A stretch of 52,024 nucleotides of DNA from Firmicutes bacterium CAG:341 (GTDB taxonomy: Bacteria; Bacillota; Clostridia; Oscillospirales; Acutalibacteraceae). The notes beneath the pieces are model-generated. The model ran no database searches, was not told the origin of the DNA, and saw only the letters and a program-made list of their open reading frames with translations. The DNA lies in contig FR895317.1 in assembly GCA_000434995.1 (NCBI GenBank), positions 1,996 through 54,019 of the forward strand, given 5' to 3'. Of this stretch, positions 8,474 through 18,055 are shown piece after piece. A program made the position numbers and the translations under genes. How positions within the stretch are numbered: the first letter of the stretch is position 1; each line of letters starts with the position of its first letter.

Positions 8474-9652
8474 GTGCCAAAAAATGATAACGAGCAATTA
8501 GTTGTTAAGCCAAGCAAATGGAAAAATTTTAAAGACACCTATTTTCTTGTCGGCAGTATTGATATTCCGTTTTTGGGGTTAACAATAGCACTTTTAACAA
8601 TCGGTTTAATAATGCTCTTTTCAGCGTCATATCCGTATGCGTATTATTATAAGGACAGTTCATATTACTATTTTATTCGCCAGCTTATTTTTGCAGTTGG
8701 CGGCCTTGTGGGAATGTTTTTCTTTTCAAAACTTAACTATAAGGTACTGAAAGCTTTATATAAAGTCATATTTTTTGTAACAATAGGTTTTTTGATAGTT
8801 GTATTATTCTATCATACTGATTTTGGTGATTTTAAACGCTGGATACCAATCGGACCGTTTACTTTTCAACCGTCTGACCTTGCTAAATTCACTATTATAT
8901 TAAGTCTTTCGGTTTATATAAATGACCATTACAGAAAAATGAATTCGCTTAAATACGGTATTGCAATTCCGGTTGGAATTATATTGATTTTCTGCGGCCT
9001 TATTTATCTTGAACATCATTTGTCTTGTACAATTCTTATGTTTTTAATTGGTGCTACTTTAATGTTTGCCGGTGGTACAAATTGGAAATTATTTGCATTT
9101 GGACTTGCAATAATCGCACTTGTCGGCTTTCTTGTTGTAAGCTTTCCTAATCTTATTGAAAACTATGCAGGCGCGCGTATTGAAGCTTGGCTTGATAAGG
9201 ATTTTGATCCTACGGGTGCAAGGTGGCAAACAAATAATTCGCTTTACGCAATCGGCTCAGGCGGATTTTTCGGAACAGGCTTGGGCAATTCAAAGCAAAA
9301 ATATCTTTATGTTTCAGAACCGCAAAATGACTTCATTTTTTCAATTGTGTGTGAAGAACTCGGATTTTTCGGTGCGGCTGTAATAATACTTCTTTTCGCG
9401 GCACTCGTAGTCAGAGGTTTGATAATAGCATCAAGGTGTAAGGATAAGTTCGGCTCACTTCTTGTAATCGGTGTTGTAGCACAAATCGGTTTGCAGGTTG
9501 TGTTTAATATACTTGTAATTACAGACACACTTCCTAACACAGGTATTGCACTTCCGTTTTTCTCATACGGCGGTACAGCTATATTTATGCTGCTGCTTGA
9601 AATCGGAGTTGTGCTGTCGGTATCGCGAAAAACAAATCAACAAAAGGTATAG
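8474..9652 (+). CDS. ftsW: SEDS peptidoglycan glycosyltransferase FtsW (SpoVE/RodA family)
   Basis: A SEDS-family polymerase of lipid II that works as a pair with the class B PBP encoded upstream. The 392-aa protein has about ten membrane helices and the SEDS-typical large loop, and ends with the conserved block PFFSYGG. Start is GTG, 7 nt after AAGGAG (8461-8466). FtsW, SpoVE and RodA cannot be told apart with certainty by eye; position in the dcw cluster before murG supports FtsW/SpoVE. Confidence 0.93.
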   Translation: MPKNDNEQLVVKPSKWKNFKDTYFLVGSIDIPFLGLTIALLTIGLIMLFSASYPYAYYYKDSSYYYFIRQLIFAVGGLVGMFFFSKLNYKVLKALYKVIFFVTIGFLIVVLFYHTDFGDFKRWIPIGPFTFQPSDLAKFTIILSLSVYINDHYRKMNSLKYGIAIPVGIILIFCGLIYLEHHLSCTILMFLIGATLMFAGGTNWKLFAFGLAIIALVGFLVVSFPNLIENYAGARIEAWLDKDFDPTGARWQTNNSLYAIGSGGFFGTGLGNSKQKYLYVSEPQNDFIFSIVCEELGFFGAAVIILLFAALVVRGLIIASRCKDKFGSLLVIGVVAQIGLQVVFNILVITDTLPNTGIALPFFSYGGTAIFMLLLEIGVVLSVSRKTNQQKV

Positions 9653-9661
9653 GTAAATCAA

Positions 9662-10792
9662 ATGAAAATATTATTTGCAACAGGCGGCACAGCCGGCCAT
9701 ATCAACCCGGCACTTGCTGTTGCCTCATATATCAGAGAAAAATATCCTGAAAGTGAAATTATGTTTGTCGGCACGGCAGACCATATGGAATCACGCCTTG
9801 TGCCAAATGCAGGTTTCGATTTTAAAACTATTAAAATTTCGGGTTTTCGCCGTTCATTTGCACCAAAGGCAATTTTGCATAATATTAAAACTGTTTGCCA
9901 GCTTATAACATCAAACGGCGAAAGCAAAAAAATTATCAAGCAGTTTAAGCCTGATGTCGTTGTAGGATTTGGCGGATATGTTTCAGGACCGGTGCTTCAA
10001 ACAGCGGTTGATATGCACATTCCTACTTGTATTCACGAGCAAAATGCTTATCCCGGTATTACAAATAAAACTCTTGCCAAAGAGGTTGATAAAGTAATGC
10101 TTACGGTTGAAGATGCAAAAAAGCATCTTGAAGCAAAAAACGAAGTAATTGTAACAGGTCTTCCTGTTCGTGGCGAACTTCTTAATGCACGAAAAGATTT
10201 ATCACGAAAGAAGCTCGGTATTCCTAATAATAAATATCTTGTTCTTTCATTCGGCGGTTCACTCGGTGCAAAGCCTCTCAATGACGCCATGTATGATATT
10301 CTTCTTGAAAGTGCCGAAAATGATACTTATTATCATATTCATTCAGTCGGTACTAATGGCAGTGAATTTCTTGATAAATTTAAAGAACAGGGTTTTACCG
10401 AGGGTGAAAAAGGTTTAATTAAAGGCAATGTTGAAGTTAGGCAGTATATTGATGATATGGATACCTGTATGTCTGCCTGTGACCTTGTAATCGGCAGAGC
10501 AGGCGCATCAAGCCTTTCTGAAATCGAGGCTATGGGTAAGGCTTCCATCCTAATTCCGTCACCGTATGTGGCAGAAAATCATCAATTTCATAACGCTATG
10601 GCACTTGTTAACAGAGGAGCCGGCTCGATTATTGAAGAAAAAGATTTAACTTCGCAGTCACTTAAAGAAGCGATTGATTCAATGCTTTCAAACCCTGCCA
10701 AGCTTATTCAAATTGAAGAAAATGCCAAAAATATGGCTATTACCGACGCAAGAGAAAGAATTGCAGATATTATTATTTCACTTGCCAAATAA
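9662..10792 (+). CDS. murG: Lipid II synthase MurG
   Basis: MurG is the peripheral membrane GT28 glycosyltransferase adding GlcNAc to lipid I to form lipid II. The 376-aa protein has the N-terminal loop GGTAGHINP (residues 8-16), the HEQN motif, the second glycine loop FGGSLGA, and the donor-site motif near GRAGASSLSE. It follows ftsW after 9 nt with only a weak ribosome binding site. Confidence 0.96.
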   Translation: MKILFATGGTAGHINPALAVASYIREKYPESEIMFVGTADHMESRLVPNAGFDFKTIKISGFRRSFAPKAILHNIKTVCQLITSNGESKKIIKQFKPDVVVGFGGYVSGPVLQTAVDMHIPTCIHEQNAYPGITNKTLAKEVDKVMLTVEDAKKHLEAKNEVIVTGLPVRGELLNARKDLSRKKLGIPNNKYLVLSFGGSLGAKPLNDAMYDILLESAENDTYYHIHSVGTNGSEFLDKFKEQGFTEGEKGLIKGNVEVRQYIDDMDTCMSACDLVIGRAGASSLSEIEAMGKASILIPSPYVAENHQFHNAMALVNRGAGSIIEEKDLTSQSLKEAIDSMLSNPAKLIQIEENAKNMAITDARERIADIIISLAK

Positions 10793-10844
10793 GTAAATAA
10801 CAAAATAATCACTTTTGCATAGTATAGCGTGCAGAGGTGATTAA

Positions 10845-12164
10845 ATGGAATATTTTAAAATTAACGGCGGCAAAAAGTTATTTGGAGAAATATCGGTTCA
10901 CGGAGCTAAAAATTCTGCTTTACCAATTCTTGCATCAACACTTCTAATTAAAGGTGAGAGTGTTATACATAATTGCCCCGATTTAAGCGATGTAAAAGTT
11001 ACACTTGATATTCTTGCATCCATTGGTTGTAAAGTTAATAAAGAAAATGATACTGTAATAATTGATGCAACAAATGTTACAGGCAGCGAAATCAGTGAAA
11101 ATACAATGCGTACAATGCGTTCATCTATAATATTTTTGAGCGCATTATTATCGAGGCAAAAATGCGCTTCGATTTATTATCCCGGTGGTTGCGAAATAGG
11201 AACAAGACCTATTGACCTGCATTTAAAAGCACTTAATGATTTAGGAGCAAATGTCAGCGTTAACGGTTCATCCATCAGTGCTTGTGCCGATTTTTTAATC
11301 GGTACTAAAATTATACTTCCTTTTCCAAGTGTTGGTGCAACAGAAAATATTATTATTGCATCAGCCATATCAAAAGGTAAAACGGTGATAGTCAACCCTG
11401 CAAGAGAACCTGAAATAAGCGACCTTGCTGATTTTTTAAATCATTGCGGTGCTAAAATTTACGGTGCAGGAGAATCAACAATAGTTATTGACGGTGTAAG
11501 TAAGCTTCATCCTTGTGAACATACAATTATTCCGGATAGAATACTTGCGTCAACTTATATGTCACTCGGTGCGGTATGTTCGGATGAATTAACTGTTAAA
11601 AATATCAGACAAAGTCATTTATCTCCGATTTTTCCTGTTTTTACAGAAATGGGATGTAAATTATATTTAAGCGATAATTCGCTTACTCTTGTTTCACCTA
11701 AAAGATTAAAACGGGTAAGAAGTATTAAAACAATGCCATATCCCGGATTTCCTACTGATTCGCAATCTCCCATTGCAGTTGCACTTGCACTCGCCAAGGG
11801 AACATCTATATTGCAGGAAACTATATTTGAAAATCGGTTCAGATATGTCAGCGAATTAAACAGATTCGGTACAGATATTGAAATTAAAGACAATATTGCT
11901 GTTATTAACGGTGTTGATAAACTTCATCCTGCAAATGTTCACGCCACAGATTTGCGTGGCGGTGCGGCACTTGTGGTAGCGGCACTTTGTGCAGATGGTG
12001 AAAGTAATATATATTGTATAGAACATATTGACAGAGGTTATGAAAATCTTGAAAAAGCACTTTCATCAATAGGTGCGAATATTAAGAGGAGTAAAAATGA
12101 AGGAACAACAGAAAAAGAAACAGGCGAAACGAAAAGCATCCAAAAGAAGCAAACCGAATTCTAA
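10845..12164 (+). CDS. murA: UDP-GlcNAc 1-carboxyvinyltransferase MurA
   Basis: MurA transfers enolpyruvate from PEP to UDP-GlcNAc, the first committed step of peptidoglycan synthesis. The 439-aa protein keeps the substrate-binding K22-N23 and the fosfomycin-target Cys in PGGCEIG (C116). AGGTGAT lies upstream of the ATG. Its hydrophilic C-terminal tail (about 23 residues, rich in Lys, Glu and Thr) is encoded by sequence that overlaps the start of ftsQ in another frame. A second murA paralogue elsewhere is common in Firmicutes and cannot be judged here. Confidence 0.95.
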   Translation: MEYFKINGGKKLFGEISVHGAKNSALPILASTLLIKGESVIHNCPDLSDVKVTLDILASIGCKVNKENDTVIIDATNVTGSEISENTMRTMRSSIIFLSALLSRQKCASIYYPGGCEIGTRPIDLHLKALNDLGANVSVNGSSISACADFLIGTKIILPFPSVGATENIIIASAISKGKTVIVNPAREPEISDLADFLNHCGAKIYGAGESTIVIDGVSKLHPCEHTIIPDRILASTYMSLGAVCSDELTVKNIRQSHLSPIFPVFTEMGCKLYLSDNSLTLVSPKRLKRVRSIKTMPYPGFPTDSQSPIAVALALAKGTSILQETIFENRFRYVSELNRFGTDIEIKDNIAVINGVDKLHPANVHATDLRGGAALVVAALCADGESNIYCIEHIDRGYENLEKALSSIGANIKRSKNEGTTEKETGETKSIQKKQTEF

Positions 12165-13056
12165 AATAGACAGCGAATTTTTAGACCTTGGTATTGAGCC
12201 ACCAAAAATTTATCGTGAGTCGCAAAAGCGTATTACGCAGGCGCAGGAAAAGAAATCACGCCAAAGCAGTGATCTATATTCAATGACACGCTTGGAACGC
12301 AGGCAGAAAGAAAGCAATAAACGAAAAAAGAAAAATAAAGCACGAAAAGTGATGGGCTGGATAGGTGCTGTACTTATAATTATTGCAATAGGCACAGTTT
12401 TATGCTTAACGGTATTTTTCCAAATAAATACAATATCCGCTTCGGGTAGCAAAATATATTCATCAGATAAAATATTATCACAGTGTATTATTCAAAAGGG
12501 TAAAAACCTTTTTACCGTAAATACGGATGAAGCCGCTTTGAGAATTGAGGAAAATCTGCCTTATGTTTATAAAGCAGAAATTAAGCGCAAACTTCCTGAT
12601 GCTATTGAAATTAAAGTGACAGACGCAAAGGTAGCATATTCGCTTTTGTGTGAAGATAATACTTACATTCTTCTTGATAATAATTTTAAAGTCCTAGAAA
12701 AAGGCGCGCAAATGGCAACTGGAATTATTATCAATAAAACAGATGTAAAATCTGCGAAACCCGGCCGTAAAATTCAATTTAAAAACAGCGATGTAGGCAC
12801 TTGCCTTGAACGAATGGCAAATTGTATTAAAGAAAACAATTTTACTGAAATCACATCAATTTACAGTAAAAATATAAGCGATAATTATGTTGTTTACGAT
12901 AATAGAATTACTTTTAAACTCGGTAACAGTAAAGATTTAGATACGAAGATAACGAAGGGCTTGGCGGCTTGCGATAAGCTTAACAGTTCCAGTCCTAACG
13001 CAACAGGTACAATGACTGTTTCAACTGACAAGTCAATTTACTTTACAGAGGAATAG
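12097..13056 (+). CDS. ftsQ: Cell-division protein FtsQ/DivIB
   Basis: A 319-aa bitopic membrane protein: a very basic cytoplasmic N-terminus (about 85 residues), one transmembrane helix (about 90-112), then an extracytoplasmic POTRA domain (I-x-x-S-G at about 116-121) and a beta domain. FtsQ/DivIB joins FtsL and DivIC to regulate septal wall synthesis. An upstream in-frame codon exists at 12073, but the ATG at 12097 follows AAGAGGAG closely and is preferred. It overlaps murA by 68 bp in a different frame. Confidence 0.9.
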   Translation: MKEQQKKKQAKRKASKRSKPNSKIDSEFLDLGIEPPKIYRESQKRITQAQEKKSRQSSDLYSMTRLERRQKESNKRKKKNKARKVMGWIGAVLIIIAIGTVLCLTVFFQINTISASGSKIYSSDKILSQCIIQKGKNLFTVNTDEAALRIEENLPYVYKAEIKRKLPDAIEIKVTDAKVAYSLLCEDNTYILLDNNFKVLEKGAQMATGIIINKTDVKSAKPGRKIQFKNSDVGTCLERMANCIKENNFTEITSIYSKNISDNYVVYDNRITFKLGNSKDLDTKITKGLAACDKLNSSSPNATGTMTVSTDKSIYFTEE

Positions 13057-13179
13057 CTGTGAAGTAAATCGCTTTACAGAAAATGTGACAATTGTCGGAA
13101 TTTGTGCATACCTGACAAATATAGTAAAATTCGATTGTAAAACATTGTCAAAAAGTTTGAGAATAATTCAAAAAAAGTA

Positions 13180-13208
13180 TTGCAATTTGGTTACAATCTT
13201 GTTACAAT
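13180..13208 (+). promoter_or_regulatory. Sigma-A-type promoter of ftsZ
   Basis: TTGCAA (13180-13185) and TACAAT (13203-13208) separated by 17 bp lie in the 219-bp gap between ftsQ and ftsZ. ftsZ can therefore be transcribed apart from the upstream dcw genes, with a leader of about 60 nt. The rest of the gap (13057-13179) is AT-rich and shows no gene. Confidence 0.75.
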
Positions 13209-13275
13209 ATCATATGTAACGAAAACCTGTATAGGGGTATATAGACTGAAAAATAAAATTAAGGAGAATCATGCA

Positions 13276-14415
13276 ATGGGACGTTATGAAATTGATACAG
13301 ATGACTCAAAAGTAGTACAAATTAAAGTAGTAGGTGTCGGCGGCGGCGGTGGAAACGCTGTTAACCGTATGGTACACTGTAATATTCAGGATGTTGAATT
13401 TGTAGCCGTTAACTCTGATAAGCCGGCACTTGCAAAGTCAACAGCAACACATAAAATCCTTATTGGTGAAAAGGCTACAAAGGGTATGGGCGCAGGTGCA
13501 AGACCTGAAGTTGGTACTCGCGCAGCTGAAGAGAGCAGGGAAGCTCTTACTGATATTCTCACAGGTGCTGAAATGGTATTCATCACTGCCGGTATGGGCG
13601 GCGGAACAGGTACAGGTGCAGCCCCTGTTGTAGCTAAAATTGCTAAAGACCTCGGTATTCTTACTGTTGCGGTTGTTACAACTCCTTTCGCTTTTGAAGG
13701 TAACAGAAGAATGAAGCAGGCGCAGGAAGGTATCAAGGAGCTTGCACAGTATGTAGACTCAATTATGGTAATTCCTAATGAAAACTTAAAGTATGTAACA
13801 GAAGAAAAAATTACTCTTCTTAACGCATTTGAAATTGCCAATGATGTTCTTCGCCAGGGTGTTCAGTCAGTATCTGACCTTGTTAACGCAACAGGTCTTG
13901 TAAACTGTGACTTTGCCGATGTAACTGAAATTATGAAGGATTCCGGCTATGCACATATGGGTGTCGGTCGTGCTAAAGGTAAGGATAAGGCTGAACTTGC
14001 AGCTCAGCAGGCTATTTCTTCTCCTCTTCTTAACACTTCGATTGACGGCGCACGCGGTATCCTTATCAATATTACTGCTTCAACTGATATTGGTCTTGAA
14101 GAAATTGATGCAGCATCATCAATCGTAAGTGCTGCTGTTCATCCTGATTGTGAAATCATTTGGGGTGCTAATTTTGATGAAGAACTTGAAGATGAAATGA
14201 TTATTACTGTTATTGCTACACGCTTCGGCGATGAGGGCCCTGGCGCACCGATTAAGTCAACAACAGCTAATAAGGAAGTAGCTCCTCCTCAGCCGGTTGC
14301 TCCTGCATTTACAGCTCCTGCTCCGGCAGCATCATCATCAGCTTCTCCTGTTTCTACATTTAATGATAATGACGATGATGCTTTCACCGACATTGTCAAC
14401 TTCTTTAAAAAGTAA
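13276..14415 (+). CDS. ftsZ: Tubulin-like division GTPase FtsZ
   Basis: FtsZ polymerises into the Z-ring that recruits the divisome. The 379-aa protein has the tubulin signature GGGTGTG at residues 108-114, the N-terminal phosphate loop near VGGGGGNAVN and, after a Pro/Ala-rich linker, a conserved C-terminal peptide (FTDIVNFFKK) for partner binding. The start at 13276 is chosen because AAGGAG lies 9 nt upstream (13261-13266); the reading frame itself opens further upstream. It is the last gene of the cluster and ends at a strong terminator. ftsA is not adjacent. Confidence 0.97.
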   Translation: MGRYEIDTDDSKVVQIKVVGVGGGGGNAVNRMVHCNIQDVEFVAVNSDKPALAKSTATHKILIGEKATKGMGAGARPEVGTRAAEESREALTDILTGAEMVFITAGMGGGTGTGAAPVVAKIAKDLGILTVAVVTTPFAFEGNRRMKQAQEGIKELAQYVDSIMVIPNENLKYVTEEKITLLNAFEIANDVLRQGVQSVSDLVNATGLVNCDFADVTEIMKDSGYAHMGVGRAKGKDKAELAAQQAISSPLLNTSIDGARGILINITASTDIGLEEIDAASSIVSAAVHPDCEIIWGANFDEELEDEMIITVIATRFGDEGPGAPIKSTTANKEVAPPQPVAPAFTAPAPAASSSASPVSTFNDNDDDAFTDIVNFFKK

Positions 14416-14428
14416 TAAACTTTAAATG

Positions 14429-14459
14429 AAAAGTGCGTCTTTTTAGGACGCACTTTTTT
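14429..14459 (+). terminator. Terminator of ftsZ
   Basis: An 11-bp stem (14429-14439 with 14447-14457) that includes GTGCGTC/GACGCAC, with a 7-nt loop and a run of six T. Confidence 0.9.
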
Positions 14460-14511
14460 GTTTGTTATAATATTAACAATATGTATATTATAATCGACTC
14501 GTGTTTATTAA

Positions 14512-14642
14512 GTGGAAAACTTTTCCTGTCAAGTAATTCGCTTTACATTTTTAACATTTTCCACAATGTTTTTAACATTTTTTGTTGCTGTACGCTCGAC
14601 TTTTCCACATTCTTAACAGCGTTTTCCACAGTGTTTTTAACA
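14512..14642 (+). repeat. Cluster of DnaA-box-like repeats downstream of ftsZ
   Basis: TTTTCCACA occurs three times (14557-14565, 14601-14609, 14622-14630), each matching the DnaA-box consensus TTWTNCACA. A one-mismatch copy on the other strand lies at 14512-14519 (GTGGAAAA). The blocks 14557-14577 and 14622-14642 are 21-bp direct repeats differing at a single base, and TTAACA motifs alternate with the boxes. The AT-rich interval shows no credible gene; an 81-codon frame here lacks a ribosome binding site and family features. Confidence 0.6.
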
Positions 14643-14676
14643 ATTTGTATTTGTAAAGTTTATTGCCATTACATTT

Positions 14677-14719
14677 AAAAAAGCGGCTAAATATACAAAT
14701 TATGTATATTTAGCCGCTT
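14677..14719 (-). terminator. Terminator of the alpha-mannosidase operon
   Basis: A 16-bp stem (14681-14696 with 14704-14719) containing AAGCGGCTAA, followed on the minus strand by a T-run (A-run at 14677-14680). It lies 10 bp after the GH38 stop codon. Confidence 0.88.
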
Positions 14720-14728
14720 GTGCGTTAT

Positions 14729-17700
14729 TTACCATTCACTTTTTGTGTATGACCTGATAATGTTAGTTATTAAATTATCTCTTAAAAATCCTTTGCCTTT
14801 ACCACCGTTGTATTGGTCTTGAATTTTTCCGGCTCTGATAGTTATTGCATTTGTTTTATCGGTGATTTTATCAATCGGCGGTATTTTGCCGAAATCGTAA
14901 TTATCATCAACTATGTCAATAACATTATCCGCAAGGTTTGTAAATTCTTCCTTTTCAGCGGATGTCATTGCAAATATAACCAATTTGTTATTGTTAGGGA
15001 AGCGTAATCGCTTTTTGTTTTTCACATTAAGTGAATATAAGTACATTCTTGCTTTTTTTACAAGGTTACCCTCAGGATGATGCAAGTGGGTGAATTCATA
15101 GCCGAATGCTGTTTCATCATCTGTATGAGCTGTTTGCCCAAGTCCGTACATATCCCATTTGCTGTATGGCGCTGTCATTGATTTAAAATTGATGTTATAA
15201 TCTTTTCTGTCAATTTTAAATGTTCCAACAATGTCTTCTTCACTTACTGCACCTGCGAGTATGTAAATTTGGTTATACTTACCGTCAAGATTTATGCTTT
15301 GACCCCTGCAAGCTACTGCGTCATATTTAGGCTTCTTGTTCTTTCTGTTACCGTGCGGAATGTAAAATTCAATTCCGTTGACTTTTATGTTTCTGTCAAT
15401 CAAATCAATAGGAAGTGAATATCCGCCGCCTTGTAATATGATATGCTTCATATTATCATAATTTGTGAAAGCCTTAACATTGTAATTAAGCCTCATTGGC
15501 GAATATGTGTTATTGTTTTCACATTCTTCTGGTTTTGCAAATTTGATTTTTAAAGTCATTGTTTCAAATGGCTTTAAAGTAACACGAATGACTTTACCGT
15601 TAACTTCTGCGTGATTTCTTATAAATTCTTCGCTTGTATTAACTTCGTCAACCTTTTCAAATTCACGGTAAACACTCAATGCCGCATTTTTTTGCTCAAT
15701 TGCGGTTGCATTGTTAAGTCTTACTATTAAAGCGTTTTCATCATCTTCGCTCATTTTTACAGCTCTTATAACAATGTTATCGTGTGTTATTTTTAATAAG
15801 CTTGCAAGCTGTGAGAATTCGCCCTTGCTTTCACTTTTCTTCACTTCGCAGGTGATAAGCTTTCTTGCAAAGTTCATTGATTCTTTGTTAGTTCCGTTTT
15901 CAATATCACCCTTATGGCCATAAATACCAAAGCTGAAGCAGTTTCTTCCAAGGTCTTGCAAATCCTGCCTCGTTTCTTTCGTAAATGCACCTAAAGGTGA
16001 GTGAATGCAAGTGAGGCGCAATGTGTTGTTGTCAGGCTTATCCCAACCGTGTTTGCAATCTGTAAGTATACTTACACCGAATTCGCCGCTCGTATCGGTA
16101 ATGTCTGCCCATTTTTGAGCAGGTACTTCATAAAGCTTTTCGTTGTTGTTTTCTCTTTCTGTATATCCTACACCGGAATCATACTTCGCAGTGTAATTTG
16201 ATGCGGAAAGCGGAAATACGGCTTTTAAAAGCGTTCTTCTTGTTCTCCATTCAATTTCGTTGTCTACTCTGATAACTTTGCTGTCAGGGTAGAGTGAAAC
16301 TGTTTGAATTATTGTTGAATACTCGGCTTCTCTTGTAATTTTAATTGCAATTCTTGCAGGCCCGTTTTCAACTGTTTCAAATGTAGGCGTGTTTGCATAG
16401 CAGTAAGGTTGTTTGTCAATATCTTCTTTCCTCAGTTCCCAAGACGGGTATGCAAGCGAACCTGTATCGTGAAGTAACGCAAGCTTAATCGGTGCTTTTA
16501 TAAGCTGCTTGTTAAGCTCTTTATCAAACAGATATGCAAGGTCACCGTTTTTGTTGAAAATAACTTTATATTTGCTGTTTTCAAGCCTGTGTTCGCTGAC
16601 TTCAAGGTCATTTTTTATTTTGCATTCTTCGTCACTCGGTACTACCGCATAAATGTGTACTGCATATGACGGTACATCTGCAAAAAATATAATTTCAAAA
16701 TTCTTGCCTGTTTTTTTGACGATTTGGCTTGGCACTTCCTGCTTCTGCTTATCAATTACCTTAACAAAAGGAGTGTTTACATTTAATTTGATTTTTGCTT
16801 CAACACTCTCTTTTCTTCTGTATTGTGTAGGGTTTGATACAGAAATTGCAACTGCATTTTCAGGAATCCAAGAAGTATCCATATTTCTTGAAAGCGCCTG
16901 AATGGAAGATGTTAATTCACCCTTAAATTGAGCTATTGATGAATAATAGTCATCCCACGCGTCATTGTACACTTCCATCAAGGATGTGCCGGTAATATCA
17001 TCGTGAAATTGATGTTTAATCGAGCGTTTCCAGGCTTTGTTAAGATTTTCTTTAGGATATTCGTAACAGCCGCAAAGTTCGGCGAATGAGCAGACAAATT
17101 CTGCGCTGTGCGCTATTTGCTCACTTTGATAATCTAATCTTTTGCTTTGCGTTCTTGAAGTGTAACATCCGGCACCGTGATTTGTCATAAGTAAATCACC
17201 CTTATACCTTGGGATAAATACGCCGTTTGAACCGTTATTGTATTTTTTAAGCTGTGTAAATACCTTATCGCTTCGCGCACTTTTTACTTTGAATAGCTTG
17301 TTTTCTTCTTTAGCATTTGCCTTTACGCTTTCGCAAACACTTTTAACACTTTCTTCAGTCGGTGAGCCGCCCCAGTCACCTGTTCCGTAAAGGTGATTTA
17401 CCCAAGGAAGCTTCATATTGGTTTCCATATAAGCTTTGCTTATTCCGTCAATAACGCTTAAATCGGCACGCACATCACCGCTGAGTTTATATCTGTAACT
17501 TTTAGCGTTTAATGATGCACCGATTTCGTTTCCGTCAGCACCTACCCACATACCGATGTCAAACGGTATGCCGTATGCACTGCCCCAAGAAAGTTTTTGT
17601 GTACTGAAACCTAAAAGGCCCGCGTCATTTATGATTTGCGGTAATTGCGCACCAAAACCGAAACAATCAGGTAAAAATATATCCTTGCTTTTTATGCCGA

Positions 17701-18043
17701 ATTTTTCATAAAAATAGTTATTGCCGAGAAGTATGTTTCTGGTAATAGCTTCAGGTGAAGGAATGTTAACATCACCATTTTCATATTCGGAGCCGGCAGG
17801 ATTCCACTTATTTATTCTTACATATCTTTTGATTTCTTTAAATGCTTTTGGATAATATTCTTCAATAAGTTCATATCTGTAAGCGCCCTCAAAATTAAAC
17901 AGATAGTTAGGATATTTTTCAATAAGGTCAAAGTTTTTGCTTAATGTGTCCGGAATGAATTTTTCAACCGTGTCTGCAAGAGTCCATCTCCAAACTGTAT
18001 CGAGATGAGATGTTGCAACCATATAAGCTGTTTTCGTCTGCAT
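14729..18043 (-). CDS. Glycoside hydrolase family 38 alpha-mannosidase
   Basis: A large 1104-aa retaining alpha-mannosidase of the GH38 type. The N-terminal catalytic domain has the zinc-binding H13-L-D15 of the HxDxxW signature and the nucleophile candidate D126 in LPDCFGFG; beta-sandwich domains follow. There is no signal peptide, so it should act on imported mannosides (N-glycan or mannan fragments) in the cytoplasm. It follows a 72-aa unknown gene by 12 bp, and a promoter precedes that gene. A GPH-type symporter is encoded 2.7 kb away on the other strand. Linkage specificity cannot be read from the sequence. Confidence 0.93.
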   Translation of the reverse strand: MQTKTAYMVATSHLDTVWRWTLADTVEKFIPDTLSKNFDLIEKYPNYLFNFEGAYRYELIEEYYPKAFKEIKRYVRINKWNPAGSEYENGDVNIPSPEAITRNILLGNNYFYEKFGIKSKDIFLPDCFGFGAQLPQIINDAGLLGFSTQKLSWGSAYGIPFDIGMWVGADGNEIGASLNAKSYRYKLSGDVRADLSVIDGISKAYMETNMKLPWVNHLYGTGDWGGSPTEESVKSVCESVKANAKEENKLFKVKSARSDKVFTQLKKYNNGSNGVFIPRYKGDLLMTNHGAGCYTSRTQSKRLDYQSEQIAHSAEFVCSFAELCGCYEYPKENLNKAWKRSIKHQFHDDITGTSLMEVYNDAWDDYYSSIAQFKGELTSSIQALSRNMDTSWIPENAVAISVSNPTQYRRKESVEAKIKLNVNTPFVKVIDKQKQEVPSQIVKKTGKNFEIIFFADVPSYAVHIYAVVPSDEECKIKNDLEVSEHRLENSKYKVIFNKNGDLAYLFDKELNKQLIKAPIKLALLHDTGSLAYPSWELRKEDIDKQPYCYANTPTFETVENGPARIAIKITREAEYSTIIQTVSLYPDSKVIRVDNEIEWRTRRTLLKAVFPLSASNYTAKYDSGVGYTERENNNEKLYEVPAQKWADITDTSGEFGVSILTDCKHGWDKPDNNTLRLTCIHSPLGAFTKETRQDLQDLGRNCFSFGIYGHKGDIENGTNKESMNFARKLITCEVKKSESKGEFSQLASLLKITHDNIVIRAVKMSEDDENALIVRLNNATAIEQKNAALSVYREFEKVDEVNTSEEFIRNHAEVNGKVIRVTLKPFETMTLKIKFAKPEECENNNTYSPMRLNYNVKAFTNYDNMKHIILQGGGYSLPIDLIDRNIKVNGIEFYIPHGNRKNKKPKYDAVACRGQSINLDGKYNQIYILAGAVSEEDIVGTFKIDRKDYNINFKSMTAPYSKWDMYGLGQTAHTDDETAFGYEFTHLHHPEGNLVKKARMYLYSLNVKNKKRLRFPNNNKLVIFAMTSAEKEEFTNLADNVIDIVDDNYDFGKIPPIDKITDKTNAITIRAGKIQDQYNGGKGKGFLRDNLITNIIRSYTKSEW

Positions 18044-18055
18044 AATTATACCTGC

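Noticed and set aside
13057..13179. Repeated TGACAA/TTGTC elements between ftsQ and ftsZ as an operator
   Set aside because: The copies are short and irregular, and a random origin in AT-rich DNA cannot be excluded.
13386..13841. A 151-codon frame antisense to ftsZ
   Set aside because: It is the shadow of the highly biased ftsZ codons on the other strand; no start signal or family features.
14433..14678. An 81-codon reading frame after ftsZ
   Set aside because: It begins within the ftsZ terminator, has no ribosome binding site and covers the DnaA-box-like repeats; composition is plain AT-rich DNA.
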